Below, piece after piece: positions 1 to 12,123 of a stretch of 64,000 nt of DNA; positions within the stretch are counted from its first letter, which is position 1; each line of letters starts with the position of its first letter. The notes under the pieces were generated by a model. That model saw nothing but the letters and a program-made list of their open reading frames with translations. It made no database searches and had not been told where the DNA came from. This DNA is from Arthrinium phaeospermum (Eukaryota; Ascomycota; Sordariomycetes; Amphisphaeriales; Apiosporaceae). The stretch covers positions 496,001 through 560,000 of the forward strand of contig QYRS01000011.1 of the NCBI GenBank assembly GCA_006503535.1, given 5' to 3'. The translations under genes were made by a program, and so were the position numbers.

Positions 1-1370
1 TTTTGAATCTTTTTCCTGTGACTCACGTTGCGTGACAAACGTGCAGGCTGCAAGAGGACTCCGCCTTCCCCAAAATATACGAGCTACCCCTATCCTGAGT
101 CGTGCCAGGTCCGAATAGGGGTAGCTCGTATCTTGATTTTGCGAACGGCTATATTTTGCCCATTGGGTACCTGGCAGTGCTGAATAACATCGTTTTGGCT
201 TTATATGCCTATTATGAACCCATTTCCAAGTACATTTGTATAAATTGCAGGACTTGGAGTTTTGTCATCATCCGCCGCCAATCCCCGTCCCTCACGGCGG
301 CAGCTGTCAACCCCTTTCTCGCTCTATTGATACCCCATATAGTTTCAACATGCATTTGCCATCTACACTTCTGAGTGGGCGACTTTAACAAGTGTTTGAC
401 ACATAGCCAACATGGGTCCGAGACGTGTTAGCATTTTTCGAGATTGAGTCGAGAGGGAGGGGGTGCTCACTCCGGGGATGGGTTGTGTGATGTTGCAGTC
501 AACGCAAGGGAGACCTGCCCTGAAGCGACGTTGGGCATGTACATACACAAGGAATCCGAGACACCACTCATAGTGTGTCCTACTGTGACGGTGGGGGTAC
601 CAGGTTGGACGAAGAGAGGGAAGACAACCAGTTGGAAACGCCGCACAAGATGCAACCGCCATCTCCCAAAAGCCCAGGGGCTGGCTGCTTTGGTACACGA
701 TCTGATCACATAGGTACATTGATCAAGGCCGCAAGAGATGTGTAGGATGGATCTTAGCACCCAAGTCGATTATGGAAATACTCCACGACAAGTTGGACCA
801 AGGCGTTCCATTGCCCCTTTTCCAGCACTTAGAACATATGACTCCAGTACTCCATGCTGGCTATAGCCTACTTACACCGCCTGAACAAGTATATATACGA
901 GTTGGGAAATGCCAAACCTCATCAAACCATCTGCAAGCACACGCAAGGAGATAAACCTTCACAGCAATCCACTTCCATGATATGAGGGAGGGACAGTTCA
1001 AGCAGGAGAATACCGATGCATTCGGGCCGGCCACTTCCACGCACAAACCCCAATTGCCGCTCGGATCCGGGAAAGGACACACACACTTGCAGTAATACGT
1101 CAAGCCCCTGCGAGAATAAACCGGTCAAGTCTCCTCAAGAACAAGCAATTCCACAGAATATTATTCCAGTGGTATTCGTGAATTCCTCTGTTGTAATCTG
1201 GAACGATCAAGACAGGTGCTGTTAATGGAGAAAGTACGGTTTATTCCTGCGGCCGCCTGACGTTTGATATCTTATATTCTTCCGTCTTCCTCATCTCCAA
1301 TCCAAATAAAATAAAAAGTCATACATCAATAATCTGTCATTCCCCCTATAAACCCAGCCAACTGCTGCTG
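1..1370. other. Gene-free left edge with inverted repeats
   Basis: No convincing gene is visible here. The open frames are short, overlap on both strands and resemble no family I recognise. The notable structure is a perfect 17-bp inverted repeat at 77-93 and 115-131, described separately. The last part, up to 1370, is the 3' flank of the flippase gene on the minus strand. Confidence 0.5.
77..131. repeat. Perfect 17-bp inverted repeat (hairpin)
   Basis: The bases at 77-93 are the exact reverse complement of those at 115-131, with a 21-base spacer. As RNA or single-stranded DNA this would form a long, mismatch-free stem. A second, shorter pair lies outside it: caaaatata at 71-79 is complementary to tatattttg near 150-158. 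I see no gene for which it would be a terminator. It could be the remnant of a foldback or MITE-like element. The pairing is seen directly; the origin is a guess. Confidence 0.75.
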
Positions 1371-4300
1371 CTACCTTTGCTGTGTCGGCATCTCGCCATA
1401 CCTTCCACGGCCCTGTGTAGTATCGTACGCGTTGATAACGCGCGTTTGACTTTCGTCCGCCGCGCTGAAAGCGTAGCCACGTTGTTTGCGCATGCGTTGG
1501 ACTTGGCGCACTTTGCGAATAGCTTTTTGGAATTGTTCCATTCTGTCATGATATGTTAGTATTTCTGAAGGTATGCTAGGTAAAGGACGAGGGAGACAGG
1601 AGAAGTAGGTGGGGTGGGACAAGACATTGGGGGGCAAGTGGCGCAACCAGGCAACTAGGGAAAACGGAGTAGGGAAACGTACCTTGGTCTATAATCCTGA
1701 ATGTTATACTTCTGGATCTCTTGGATGTGATGATACGTCTGCGGGCGATACATGCGCTTGGCATACTTCCAGGCAAAGTCGCGGAGCAGGCACAGGACCG
1801 ACAAAACCACCGTCTGGAGCCAGAAGACGGGCGACGAGAAGAGCTGGGGCACGAGGCCCTCGTACTCGGTCGAGAAGTGCAGCATAGGCGCCACGGTACC
1901 GTAAACGGCGATGAAGACGTACCAGAAGGCCATGCTACCCGGGATGGCCAGGATGTGGTACTTGGTCCAGTTGTTGGTCACCAGGGCGGCCTTACCAAGG
2001 ACAGTGGCCAGCACCGCGCCGTAGAGAGCGGTACCCCACACCCAGTGACCGGCAGTGGTCCCGTCGCCGAGGGAGATGTCGCCATACCAGATGAGTTCAC
2101 AGCCGCCGTAGAGGATGAGGGAATGGTACATGGCGCTCAGGATCCATTGCGAGAAGACCTTCAAAGTGAAGAACTGGTTCTGTTGGCCAATGCTGTAAAG
2201 CTGTGGGTATCGGTCCAGCAGTCGAGCCGAAATGAACTGGTCAAGGATGCCGAGAACAAGCGGCGGCAGAACGGTATAGAAGACGTTGTAGAAGGAGAGA
2301 GTCCATGACTCGTAAATGACGGCACCCGAAAAGACGTTTTGGAACGTGTACTACGGTCATCAATTAGCATGAGACAAAGAGGGCGAGCATTTGCAATATG
2401 CTGCACACTTACCCAGAACTGTGTCAGGTACAAGGTGATGTTCTTGTAGAAGGAGAACAGGATAGTCTTGCTCACACGCTGGTAGCTCCAAGCGCCGTGT
2501 ACAAGTGTCAGTTTACGCAGATATCGGAATTGCGCAATCGAGAGATCGGCGCTACGCGCTGCCTGGAGACCTTCGAGACCGCTGATACCAACACCGATAT
2601 GGGCAGCCTGAATCATAGAGACGTCATTGGCTCCGTCGCCAATGGCCAGGAGGATTTCGGGCGAGAACTTCTTGACCATCTTGACCACCAAAGCCTTCTG
2701 CAACGGGGAAACACGGCAACAGATGACCGCTTTGCACATGACGGCCAAATCATAGAACATTTTTTCCATGTCCTTCTCCAGCGCATAGGTAAGCGACTTT
2801 CCATCGATAACAAGTGCGAGTGTGTCCATCTCTATCGCGCCTTCAGCGTTGTTCCGGATGGCCTCGAGTTTTTTCTGGATGTTGTCGCGGGTCATGGCTG
2901 CGGTCTCTTCGTTGATAATCAACAGGGTCATGTCCTCGCTGAGCAGCTTAGAGCTCATGCCAATGTTGATAGCAGTCTCTTGCCGATCTCCTGTCAGAAC
3001 CCACACCTTGATGTTTGCCTGTTGCAGAGTGTGGATTGTTTCGGGAACGCCGTCCTGAAGTCGGTCTTCGATAGCCGTCGCACCTAGGAGGTAAAATTCG
3101 CGCTCAATCAGTTCGGCCGCCTTTTCCAATTCCTCGGCTCGGTTTCCGCCGACTGTCGTTTGGGCCTTGTCAAAGACGGCATACCACTCCTGGAACTCAG
3201 TTTCAGGGATCTCTCGCATGGCCAAACACAGCGTGCGCAGACCTTCGGCGGCGTACTCTTCGAGATGCAATAGGGTCTGGTCCACATGGGGGTTGTTGTC
3301 GTTGAGCCGTTCCAAAATGACAGTATCGGCACCCTTGCAGTAGCAGCGAATCTTCCCATCCGGGCATCGATAAATGGCGGACATTCGTTTTCGCGTCGAG
3401 TTGAATTCGCACACAGCCAGGAGCTCGTATTCATATTCTTGACCTCCGACTTCGATGATCACGGCCCTAGGCTTGCGAGCCACGAAAGTGTATCCCATTG
3501 TCACCGCACCTTGCACCAGGGCTCCCTCGTCAGGGGAAGCTGCCTGATACTTGATCTTGCCACCCTTGGACTCATCTCGCTCGGGAATAACAGTGTGACA
3601 TGTCGCAAGTAAAGCCAGAAAGTGGTGGATGGCAACGGAGGACTCGTGAGATTTCAGGTTTTCCGCAAGGCGTTTGAAGTCGTGGATTCCCACCTCTACT
3701 CCATCTTGGAATGTTGCTCGGCGATCTTCTGGTACGTCTTCGGCATATTGGATGCCACCAATGGTCAACTGCTTGAACTCCATCATGTTGCAGGTCAAGG
3801 TGCCTGTCTTGTCGGAGAAAACAAAGCCCACCATACCCAACTCCTCGACCAGACTCGACGTTCGGCAATTCGCTGGCGTGTTGGTCGGCTCGTGGTAGAT
3901 GTCCAGATCATCATTGATCAGAATACCATGCCAGTACTTGACCATTTCGACTGTAACGAACAGAGAAATGGGTACCAGAGCTGAGAACAGAACCCAATAC
4001 GTGACGAGATCTTTGAGAATAGTCTGGACAACGACACTAGCACCATTCAAGCGGTCCAATTGGAGATATGGGATCTGGTCGGCTCGCGTGGAGCGCCAGA
4101 TGAGCTCGCCAATGGTACAAATAATGCTGAGAACAAGCAAGATACCAACCAGTGCCAACACAAGCTTATTGAGCTGGCGCTCGACCTTGGTCCGCTTGAT
4201 GGGAGTCGCTGTTGCGTTGCGCATAAGCTTCGTCTCGTGACCAGTGAACACCACGATGCCGTGGATCCAAGGGGTATTTCGCAAGGTGGCACCACGTAGC

Positions 4301-5607
4301 AACAGCTGCTCGGGCGTCAGGGGTAGCTCCTTCTCTCCGCCGCCTGCCTGCATGGTCAAGGTCGCCTCGTACGTGTACAGACTGCTGTTAGGCTGTTCAG
4401 ACCGAATCCGGCCTCCAAGCCTACTGAGCTCCGAGGGGCTAACCATGGTGGAAGTCTCCGGCAGCGCCTGCTTAATCTTCAGGTTGGTCTCTCCGTCCAG
4501 GTTGGCGGTTTCGATGTAGCAAAGTCCCTCGGGCTCGGAACTGGCAAGGATTACCAAGTCGGCAGGAAACGGTTCCTCCGACTCAACCCGCACGATATCG
4601 CCCACGGCCACGTTGATCCATTTTGTGTCCTCAAAGGTCGAGCCGCGCAATATCCTGGCTTTGGAATTGTTGAGCGCGCTGTCCGCCTGCTTTCTCCTGT
4701 AATCTTCCACCAGCTCTTTACCCGCCGAAACCAGCAACACCACAATCAGAGGCCCAATGGTCGTGTATCGGTTCGTTGGCGAGAGCCCGGGGATCTGTTG
4801 GAGCGCAGCTGTGAACAAGAAGAAAACGTTGGCGAATTTGGAAAACTGCTCGAAAAGGAACTTTGGTAAGAAGGTGACGACGTTGTATTTGGCCGTCGAG
4901 ACATGGTTGTCGGCGTATTTGGGGATGGCATTCTCAGGTGGGTTGTTGAGGTGGATAATTCGGGGCCCCAGTGTCGCAGGATCCGGCTTCCCTCCCCCAA
5001 ATCCAAACTTGAAGTTCTTGAGGTCAAATCCCTTGCTTTGCTTCGGCGGCGGCACGGCCGTCGAATCCTGTCTCGCCCGTCCGCCAGGCTCCGTCAGCGG
5101 CAGGTCCATCTCAGAGTAGCCCTGGCCCATGCCCATCATGTTCTTAGCCTTTCCCAGGATCCCACCGCCTAAACTGAGGATGCTATTACGATTCCTCGCG
5201 TTATTGCGGTTCAATTCGTCCTGGCCCCCTCCTCCATGCTGGTAGTAGGAATGGCTGTCGTCTGGATAGTCGTCGAAGTCGTCGGCATACCTCGAGTAAT
5301 TATTCAAGCCCGAGGTCTGGCTATATTGACGGTCCGCATCACTCATGTAGGGAGGTCGCTGTCCTGCAGGTGCGCCTGGCGGGGGGTTCTTGACGGAAGG
5401 GTGTGTCGTTTCGCTGCCACCGATGAAATCATCATACGAGACGGAGGGGCGGGAGGCGTCATGCTCGTAGGCGCGCAAGAGCTCGTCGTCGTTCAGCGGC
5501 GGCGGCTGCCCTCCTCCGTAGGCGGGCCCGTCGTCCAGGTCGAGCAACAGGTCATGGTTGTCGTTCTTTGAGCCGGACGAGCCCCCAGGAGGCGCTCTTC
5601 CAGACAT
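1371..5607 (-). CDS. DRS2: P4-type phospholipid-transporting ATPase (Drs2-like aminophospholipid flippase)
   Basis: This flippase moves phosphatidylserine and phosphatidylethanolamine to the cytosolic leaflet of trans-Golgi membranes, normally with a Cdc50 subunit. Spliced CDS: complement of 2413-5607, 1683-2350 and 1371-1542 (introns of 62 and 140 nt); phases agree and give 1344 residues, the usual length for fungal Drs2. The first roughly 210 residues are Gly/Pro/Asp-rich and probably disordered. The P4 actuator motif DGET starts at residue 371, the phosphorylated Asp of DKTGTLT is residue 599, and the hinge motif GDGAND is at 990-995. A C-terminal membrane block follows, split by intron 1 just after a TLYLTQFW stretch. 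The small last exon holds the basic tail and a GRGRYGE motif typical of Drs2 C-termini. A CTAAC branch site sits just before the last acceptor. Drs2 rather than Dnf1/2 is inferred from the tail. Confidence 0.95.
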
Positions 5608-8002
5608 GACCGAGTCGCGACAATTCCGGGCGGAGCGGTCGAAGGAATGGAAGTCGTCAGGTTATGGAGAGGACAAAAGCTCGGCGGGACGCATACGGAA
5701 TGCCCGTGTTGTGTTCTAATGGGTAACGAATGGCTCGAAGATTAAGTTGTCTCGGCAGCGGGCGTGACAGGAAATTAGGTGCAGTATGGCGCGCAATCAA
5801 TGCTGGATTGAATTAAAGAAAAGTAGGCCGCGGCGTTCGCAGTCTACTCTTTTGGAGGGTGAATCTGTCGTCGATGTTTCGAGAGAGGGTCGGGAAGAAA
5901 TGGAGGGAGTCTTCAAAAGACAAAACGGGTAGTAAACGAGAATGCGTAAAACATCAAAACCATACACAACTGGAATACAATGACGGGGATGGTTGGTACT
6001 TGCTCTGCTCTTTCTCTTTCATGGCACGCATTTGACAGGATGGATCAAGGGTCGGGGCAGGAGCGAGTAGGTAGGCAGGCGAAAGAAAGACTGGTACTTA
6101 GGTAGGGTCTGGTATTGGCATGAGCTAACACACATGGGACCCGTCTGAAGTTGGGCGAGCTCCAAATGCTGGCTGGCTAGTAATGCTAGCAATGCTCGTG
6201 TTGGAGTACATGCCGCGCCGCACAGCTGCTACGGGGGGCCACCTAGGTCAGCAGCAGGGGCGCTAGGTACCTGCTAAGGCCAGAAAAAGTACCGGCGGAA
6301 GCCTCAAGTCTCCGTCGTCCCGTATTAAAAGGGCTCTTCGCCTGCCTTGCAACGCTGCACAGCCTTCTGCATCCAGCCAGTCACGATGAGGGCGTGCAGC
6401 GCAGGATTGCGCCCTTGGCAGCGACTTTGCGACTTGAAGATGTAGCACAAGCAGCGTGCTCGTACGTACGCACCGCACGCACAGCCTTCCAGTATACTAC
6501 TTCTGGCCATTGATCAAGCGTCTGCAATTGATTGCCTGCATTCCATTCCGTAGTCCCCAGCCCGCAATCCGCTGTCCGCCTTGCTACCGTAACGCGCAAC
6601 GTCGTCCTGCCCGCCGCAGCATGGGCCAGAATTGAGAAAAAAGCGAGGGCCATCGTCATACCAGTCAGTGACCAATGCAATGCAAGACCAGCCACTTTCC
6701 AACAAGACCCCTGACTAGCATTTCTGGGCCAGTCATTCATTCGCTGACTGATGGAGTTGCTGCATGTTTCAACAGGCCAAAGACCTGTTTTTTTGCGCGA
6801 GTCTCACTTTTTACTTGCCTTCAAGTGCTACTGCCAACGTCCAACCGATCAGGCAGATTGACATGCAGGCTGTAAGGTTGTGTGCATTTTCACGGCAAGT
6901 CTGGATTATTTACCCGTCGAACGAAACGATCCCTACATCAGCCAACAGACAACAGACAACGCATCAAGGGCCGCACAGGCAGGAGCTAGGTATCTCTTAA
7001 GCTGAATACCCAAATACCTAGTTGTTGTTGTCTGGTGTTGTCGTCGTCAGATCCACAGTTCAAATGACTTTGGAGCACTAGCAGTCTGGGATGGACCATT
7101 TTTAACCTTAGCACCTACCTCCGACGTGGTATAGCTCCAGCCAGGCAGTTCACGGAGGTACTGTAAGGTTGACAAACATTAATAAGGTTGCGTAGTAAAG
7201 GCCAAGCCGCCAAGTCCACGTAGCTGAGCTCGTCTGAAGATGCAGGCAAGACCGCCAGCCAGCATCAGTCAGCCACCTCATCGTCTTCCGTAACGCGCCA
7301 GAAGAATGTGGAGGGAGGCGGGCGTGAGGCTTTAGTCAAACGGCTCTGCATCGCCAGCTGTGCTTTTTTTTGCGTTGCGGGCCGGTTCGGTCTCAACGGT
7401 AATTTCGGGAATGCCCCAGTCGTCCAGTAAAGGTATCCTTAAAAAATCGCGACATTTGACCTCCCTACCAAGAACCGTTGTAAATAGTGGGAGGTGGTGC
7501 ATTAAGTAAACAAAACACTAGCTGTGCGATCTGGGCCAGCAACTGTCCATCCGATCGACCGTCTCTTGGCGCGTTTGGAACAGTTCCCACAAACTCCCGA
7601 TAGGCATGCGAACGAGCGAACTTCGCCCGTCCTCCTTTTTCCCCCTTCGGGCTTGGCAGAAAGATACCGCTACTCCATAACACAATTCGCACAATTACCC
7701 CCTATCGCATATGATAGATACATGTATAGAAGGCTCTTCTCTTGGTACTGACTGACCTGTTCATGAAACCAACTGGCCTGGGTGGGGCTGGTTCGTGAAT
7801 GTCAATCTGCTAGGTATTTGTTCCGTGGTCCCAACACTTTCTTATTGCAGCAGCGGTGAGTGCGTGAGTTGTACTGGATCTTGTTGCCGTCATTGTAAAT
7901 ACAAATCTTTGGGAAGCTGATAACGGCCTTTCGTAATGAGGCCGTAGTTTATCCGTATAAGAGAAAACTTCCACAGACCCCTCCCAAGTATGCCGATCCC
8001 TC
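5608..8002. other. Intergenic, no gene seen
   Basis: About 2.4 kb between the divergent side of the flippase start and the 3' end of the epoxide hydrolase. The first few hundred bases would be the flippase promoter and 5' leader. Short open frames exist on both strands, but none has domain-like composition or splice-compatible continuation. Confidence 0.5.
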
Positions 8003-9100
8003 TCACAGCTTCTCCTTGAGCCGGCCGCCCAGCACATCCTCCACGAAGCTCCCAATGAGCCCATTCACCGTCTCCGGGTCCTGCCACATACCCCAGTGCC
8101 CCACCCCCTTGACGACCTCCTTCCGCAGCCCGCCGGGCCCTTCAAACCACTTCTCCGTTCCGTCCGCCAGCACGGGCGGCAGCGTGATGTCCTTCTCAGC
8201 CATGACGACCATGGCCGGGCATTTGCACCGCCACTCCTTCTTGGACCCCGTCGCGACGAACTCGGGGAGTTCGTCCTCGAAGTTGAGCTGCCGGGTGCGG
8301 TACCAATTGGTTGGCCCATGCAGCCCATGGCGGCCGTACTCCTGCACGTAGAAGTCCACCAAGTCGGGGCTCATGAGAGACGCGGGCCCGACCCCGGCAT
8401 CGAGCGCGCCCTCGACGACGCCCGTCTGCGTGCTGAACGCGAACTTGGAGCGGCCGGCGCCACCAGCGGCGACGGTACCGCCGTAGATGGCATTGATGAA
8501 TCCGCGGAGGCGCGCGGGGCTCGCGTCCACGATGCGCTCGGCCTCGGGCGACCCCAGCTGCAGCTGGTACCGGAAGCTCGGCACTCGCTTCACCAGCTCC
8601 TCGCCCTCAATGAGCCGGCGCAGCGGCGGCGCAAAGGGCACGTTCAAGCTGAACACGGCGCGCACAATATCCGGACACCACATCGCCACGCGCCAAACCG
8701 CCGCACCGCCCCAATCGTGGCCCCCAAGAATGACCGTCTCCCTAGGATCCCCCAGCACGTGCGCGACCAGCGCGCGCATCTGTGCCGCCACATTGCGCAG
8801 CGTGTACGCGGCATGGTCGTCGGGCGCGGACGTGCGGCCGTAGCCGAGCATGTCGGGCACGATGACGCGGCAGCGCAGCTTTCCCACCAAGTACGGCACC
8901 TGGTAGCGCCAGGCCATGCCGAGGTCGGGCCAGCCGTGGACGAGCAGGATGGTGGCGCGCGGCGGGCCGGGCCCCGGAGGCGTCGCCAGCATGTAGTGGT
9001 AGGTGTAGGGCCCTATCTGAGCGTCGAGGTGCTGCACGCGCGGGTCGTTCGGGACCAGGGCGTCGACTGTGGTCGAGTATGCTTGCTTTGGTGACACCAT
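8003..9100 (-). CDS. Alpha/beta hydrolase, soluble epoxide hydrolase type
   Basis: Intronless, 365 residues from the ATG at 9100, chosen because its context (GCCATGG) is better than those of the two upstream in-frame starts at 9118 and 9163. It has the alpha/beta-hydrolase order of an epoxide hydrolase: oxyanion motif HGWPD, nucleophile elbow GGHDWGG with Asp as nucleophile, a cap region with tyrosines (one in NWYRTRQ), a candidate acid in the EKDITLPP segment, and the catalytic His in GVGHWGMWQDPE. The Asp nucleophile and HGWPD motif separate it from esterases and fit ester-intermediate hydrolysis of epoxides to diols; haloalkane dehalogenases share much of this pattern. No signal peptide is evident, so it is probably cytosolic or peroxisomal. 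The C-terminus (LKEKL) is not a clear SKL-type signal. The substrate cannot be read from sequence. Confidence 0.85.
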   Translation of the reverse strand: MVSPKQAYSTTVDALVPNDPRVQHLDAQIGPYTYHYMLATPPGPGPPRATILLVHGWPDLGMAWRYQVPYLVGKLRCRVIVPDMLGYGRTSAPDDHAAYTLRNVAAQMRALVAHVLGDPRETVILGGHDWGGAAVWRVAMWCPDIVRAVFSLNVPFAPPLRRLIEGEELVKRVPSFRYQLQLGSPEAERIVDASPARLRGFINAIYGGTVAAGGAGRSKFAFSTQTGVVEGALDAGVGPASLMSPDLVDFYVQEYGRHGLHGPTNWYRTRQLNFEDELPEFVATGSKKEWRCKCPAMVVMAEKDITLPPVLADGTEKWFEGPGGLRKEVVKGVGHWGMWQDPETVNGLIGSFVEDVLGGRLKEKL

Positions 9101-10188
9101 GGCTCCTGTTTTATTCATTCTTCTTCTTCCTCTGGTAAATTCGACGCGAAGAGGTAGGCGCACACCCAGTCAGCCAAAAGGCAGCAGGTAAGCGGGTGAT
9201 TAATGCCTTGTGGATTGTAGTACCGTCCAAGCAAATTGGCAAGCCTGTGATTTTAGATAGTCCAATTTTTCCCGGAACTAATGCCGTCGTAGGTCGAGAC
9301 CCGGGTGATTCTCCTAAGCGAGCAGCGTGTGGCCGGGGTAGCCAATCCTGGATATCACCGGGTTCCGAAAGGTATGGGAGAATCGAGGCGCTTGTTTCGA
9401 CTTACAAGGTCCGCTTTGTCTATGATCACTGGACACAAACGAAAGCTGGTATCAGAAAAAAACATGTGTGCATGATGGAGTAGGATACAGAATCACCAAA
9501 TGCCAATGCGGATCCCGTCTGATGTTGTATGGGAAGCACCTCTCATTTGAACCGACCAGGCCGAGGTTCCCCCACCCCGCATCCCGCATGCGGAGAGAGG
9601 CGGACATCTTGCATACAGTAGTGTAGGTACTCAAGTATGCGGGCCAAGAGCTCGAGGTGCTGTAATTGCGACGCTGCAAGTTCTGCAGCAAATCCAGCAC
9701 TCATGATAGGCGTAGGAATATAGAGTACAATAGATCTAGATGACATACATGATGCATGTGTTCAATGGCGTCATGCCCCTTGTTCGCATAGGACCTACAA
9801 GTTAGGATCGATCACGGCTGCCCAGTCGGAACAGTTATCAATTCAAAACGACAGCCTATCATAAGATCGTTGCAACTTTTCGTGAGCTGGATATCATTCA
9901 TGCGTAGCATTAGTAAGTAAAGTTCTGCTCGTAAGGTCTCCCAAACAAAAGGAAGCTCCTCTAGATTCTTTCTTTCTTATGTCTCGACTCGGCTGTAATA
10001 ATATCTTACACCCATCCAAGTTTGCTCTTTGTTTCCAACCGTCTAATGTTCGGTGTCTATTTGGTTCCCCTCCTTAACTCCTTGCAAACAGAGGAACCCG
10101 TGGGAATGGTATCAAGCGCGACCTTGACCCTCGCGTATAGTATTAAAGAAAAACAGTGCTGTTTGATCAATCATCTCGAGAGCCACGC
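9101..10188. other. Intergenic, no gene seen
   Basis: About 1.1 kb holding the 5' flank of the epoxide hydrolase and the 3' flank of the NADH dehydrogenase. Only short, overlapping open frames are present and none is credible. Confidence 0.5.
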
Positions 10189-12123
10189 TTACTCTCGCGA
10201 GACATCACGGCCATAGACCTTGGCCTTGACCCAGTCCAGAGCGACCAGGACGCGGTTGCGGGCTGTAAAAGTTGTCAGTATCGTGTCTCGAATGCATTGT
10301 AGAGAGAATAGGTTAACTCACGGCTGAAGCACATGCTCAGGTAAGCACTGCGCCAGAACAGGTACGTCAGCTTGCCGCCGGAGGCAAGGTTGCCGTTCAA
10401 CCAGGCAACATCGGCAACGGCCTTTTCGCTGCCAATATAAGCCAGACTTCCTTGGTGCGAGTAGTGGAAGGGCTTGATGTCCTTGACGCGGCGGAGTTGA
10501 CGCTCCGTTGACTCAATTTCCTTGGCGACCTCAGCAGAGTTGCCAGGCTGTACGTTCAAGGTTGAGCTCAGCTCCTGAATCTTGGACTCGAGAGCTTCGG
10601 TCTTTGCCATGTTGTTGAAGAGACGGGCAAGGAATGCGCCTTCCTGGGAAGCCACCTGAGCGGTAGGTGCGTATCCGGCAACGGCACAGTCACCAACGGC
10701 CCAGATGTCACGGGCACCCTGGACGACAAGGTACTCGTTGACAGCAAGACCACGTCGGGAGTCCTTCTGTGCGGGGATCTGGCTCATGAGGTCCTTGACC
10801 AGGGGTCGGAGAGCGTTACCAGTGGCCCATACGAGCAGGCCGTAGGGAATCCGGGTCAGCTCCTTCTTGCCGTCGGGGCGGGTGATCTCGGCCTCAATGT
10901 ACTTGTCTGTGACGTTCTTGACCATGGTCTTGGTCATGATCGTGATGTCCTCCTCCTTGAAGGTGCTCTCGGTGTAATCAATCAGCTGCTTGCTGAACAT
11001 GGGCAGCACGTTAGGCAAAGCCTCCACAAGAGTGACCTTGAAGCTATCGGCAATTTCGGGGACCAGCTTCTTGATGTCCTCGTCGAAGAAATCGCGCAGC
11101 TCACCAGCAAACTCGACACCGGTGGGCCCACCACCAACGACAACCATGTGCATGAGACGCGAGATCTCTTCGGGCTTTTGGTCCTTGAAACCGGCAGTTT
11201 CGACGCAGTCCATGATCTTGGTGCGGATAGCCTGGGCATCCTTGATCTCCTTCAGGAAACAGCTGTTCTCGCGGACACCGGGGATTCCAAAGGTGGCATT
11301 CTCGGCACCAACACCCACGACCAACAAGTCGTAGGGAACCTCGGTCACGTGGACATCGCCCTTAATGTCGCTGTTGTCGGAAATCTTAATTACCTTACGC
11401 TCAGCGTCGATGTGGGTGCATTCGGCTTCGTAGTACATGGCAGAAGCCTTCTTGGAGCGGAGGATCTGGCGGACGGGTTCCATGATGGAGCGGTGCTCGA
11501 TGTTACCGGTCGTACATGACGGCAGGAGGGGGGTGAAGAGGAAGTAGTTGCGCGGCGAGACCACAACGACATTGTAGTTTTCGGTATCGAGCTTCTTCAG
11601 GAGGGCCACAGAGCCCCAGCCAGTTCCTAAATTCCGCGACACACGTCAGTACAAAACTCCCCGTGCCTACATAGACCTGCGCGGGAGAAAACCGAGCCCA
11701 ACAGGGTCAATTGAGAAAATCGGCTGCCAACTTACCGAGAACGACCAGAGTCTTCTTGTTAGGATCGGGGTGGAATTGGTCATCGGGGTGACGAGAGCTG
11801 TAGCCATCGTAAATGACATAACCGATAGATCCCAGGACAGAAAGGTAGGTCAGGCGCCATGCCCAGCGGAAGAAGCGGAATCGGCGAGGCTTCTTGGCGG
11901 GAGCGGCATCGGCATAGCCGCGTCGAGCTTGTCGCGTTAAGCTGAGCGCCGATTGAGTCTTGGATGTGTGGTTGGCGGCGAGGAGAAGATTTCTGCTCGT
12001 AGATGACGTCGACAGCCTAGCGATTGATGCGACTGTGGGAACTGCAGAGAGCTGTCGCTGTGCAGCCCTGAGACCAAGCTGGGGACCAGCAAGACGGGTC
12101 AGAGCCCTCGAGGTCGAAGCCAT
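10189..12123 (-). CDS. Type II (alternative) NADH:ubiquinone oxidoreductase, mitochondrial
   Basis: A single-subunit, rotenone-insensitive flavoenzyme that passes electrons from NADH to ubiquinone at the mitochondrial inner membrane without pumping protons. Spliced CDS: complement of 11736-12123, 10322-11626 and 10189-10262, phases consistent, 588 residues. The first roughly 75 residues are Arg/Ser/Ala-rich with almost no acidic residues, a good matrix targeting peptide. A hydrophobic segment follows (WAWRLTYLSVLGSIGYVIY). The FAD-binding Rossmann motif GTGWGS is near residue 130 and the NADH-binding GGGPTG near residue 291. The last, 74-nt exon adds the RNRVLVALDW tail typical of NDI/NDE proteins. 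I see no EF-hand insertion, which argues against the calcium-binding NDE1 type. Internal (NDI1-like) versus external (NDE2-like) topology is left open. Confidence 0.93.

Noticed and set aside
8096..9094. 332-codon plus-strand frame over the first epoxide hydrolase
   Set aside because: Antisense shadow of a GC-rich gene; the minus strand has all catalytic motifs.
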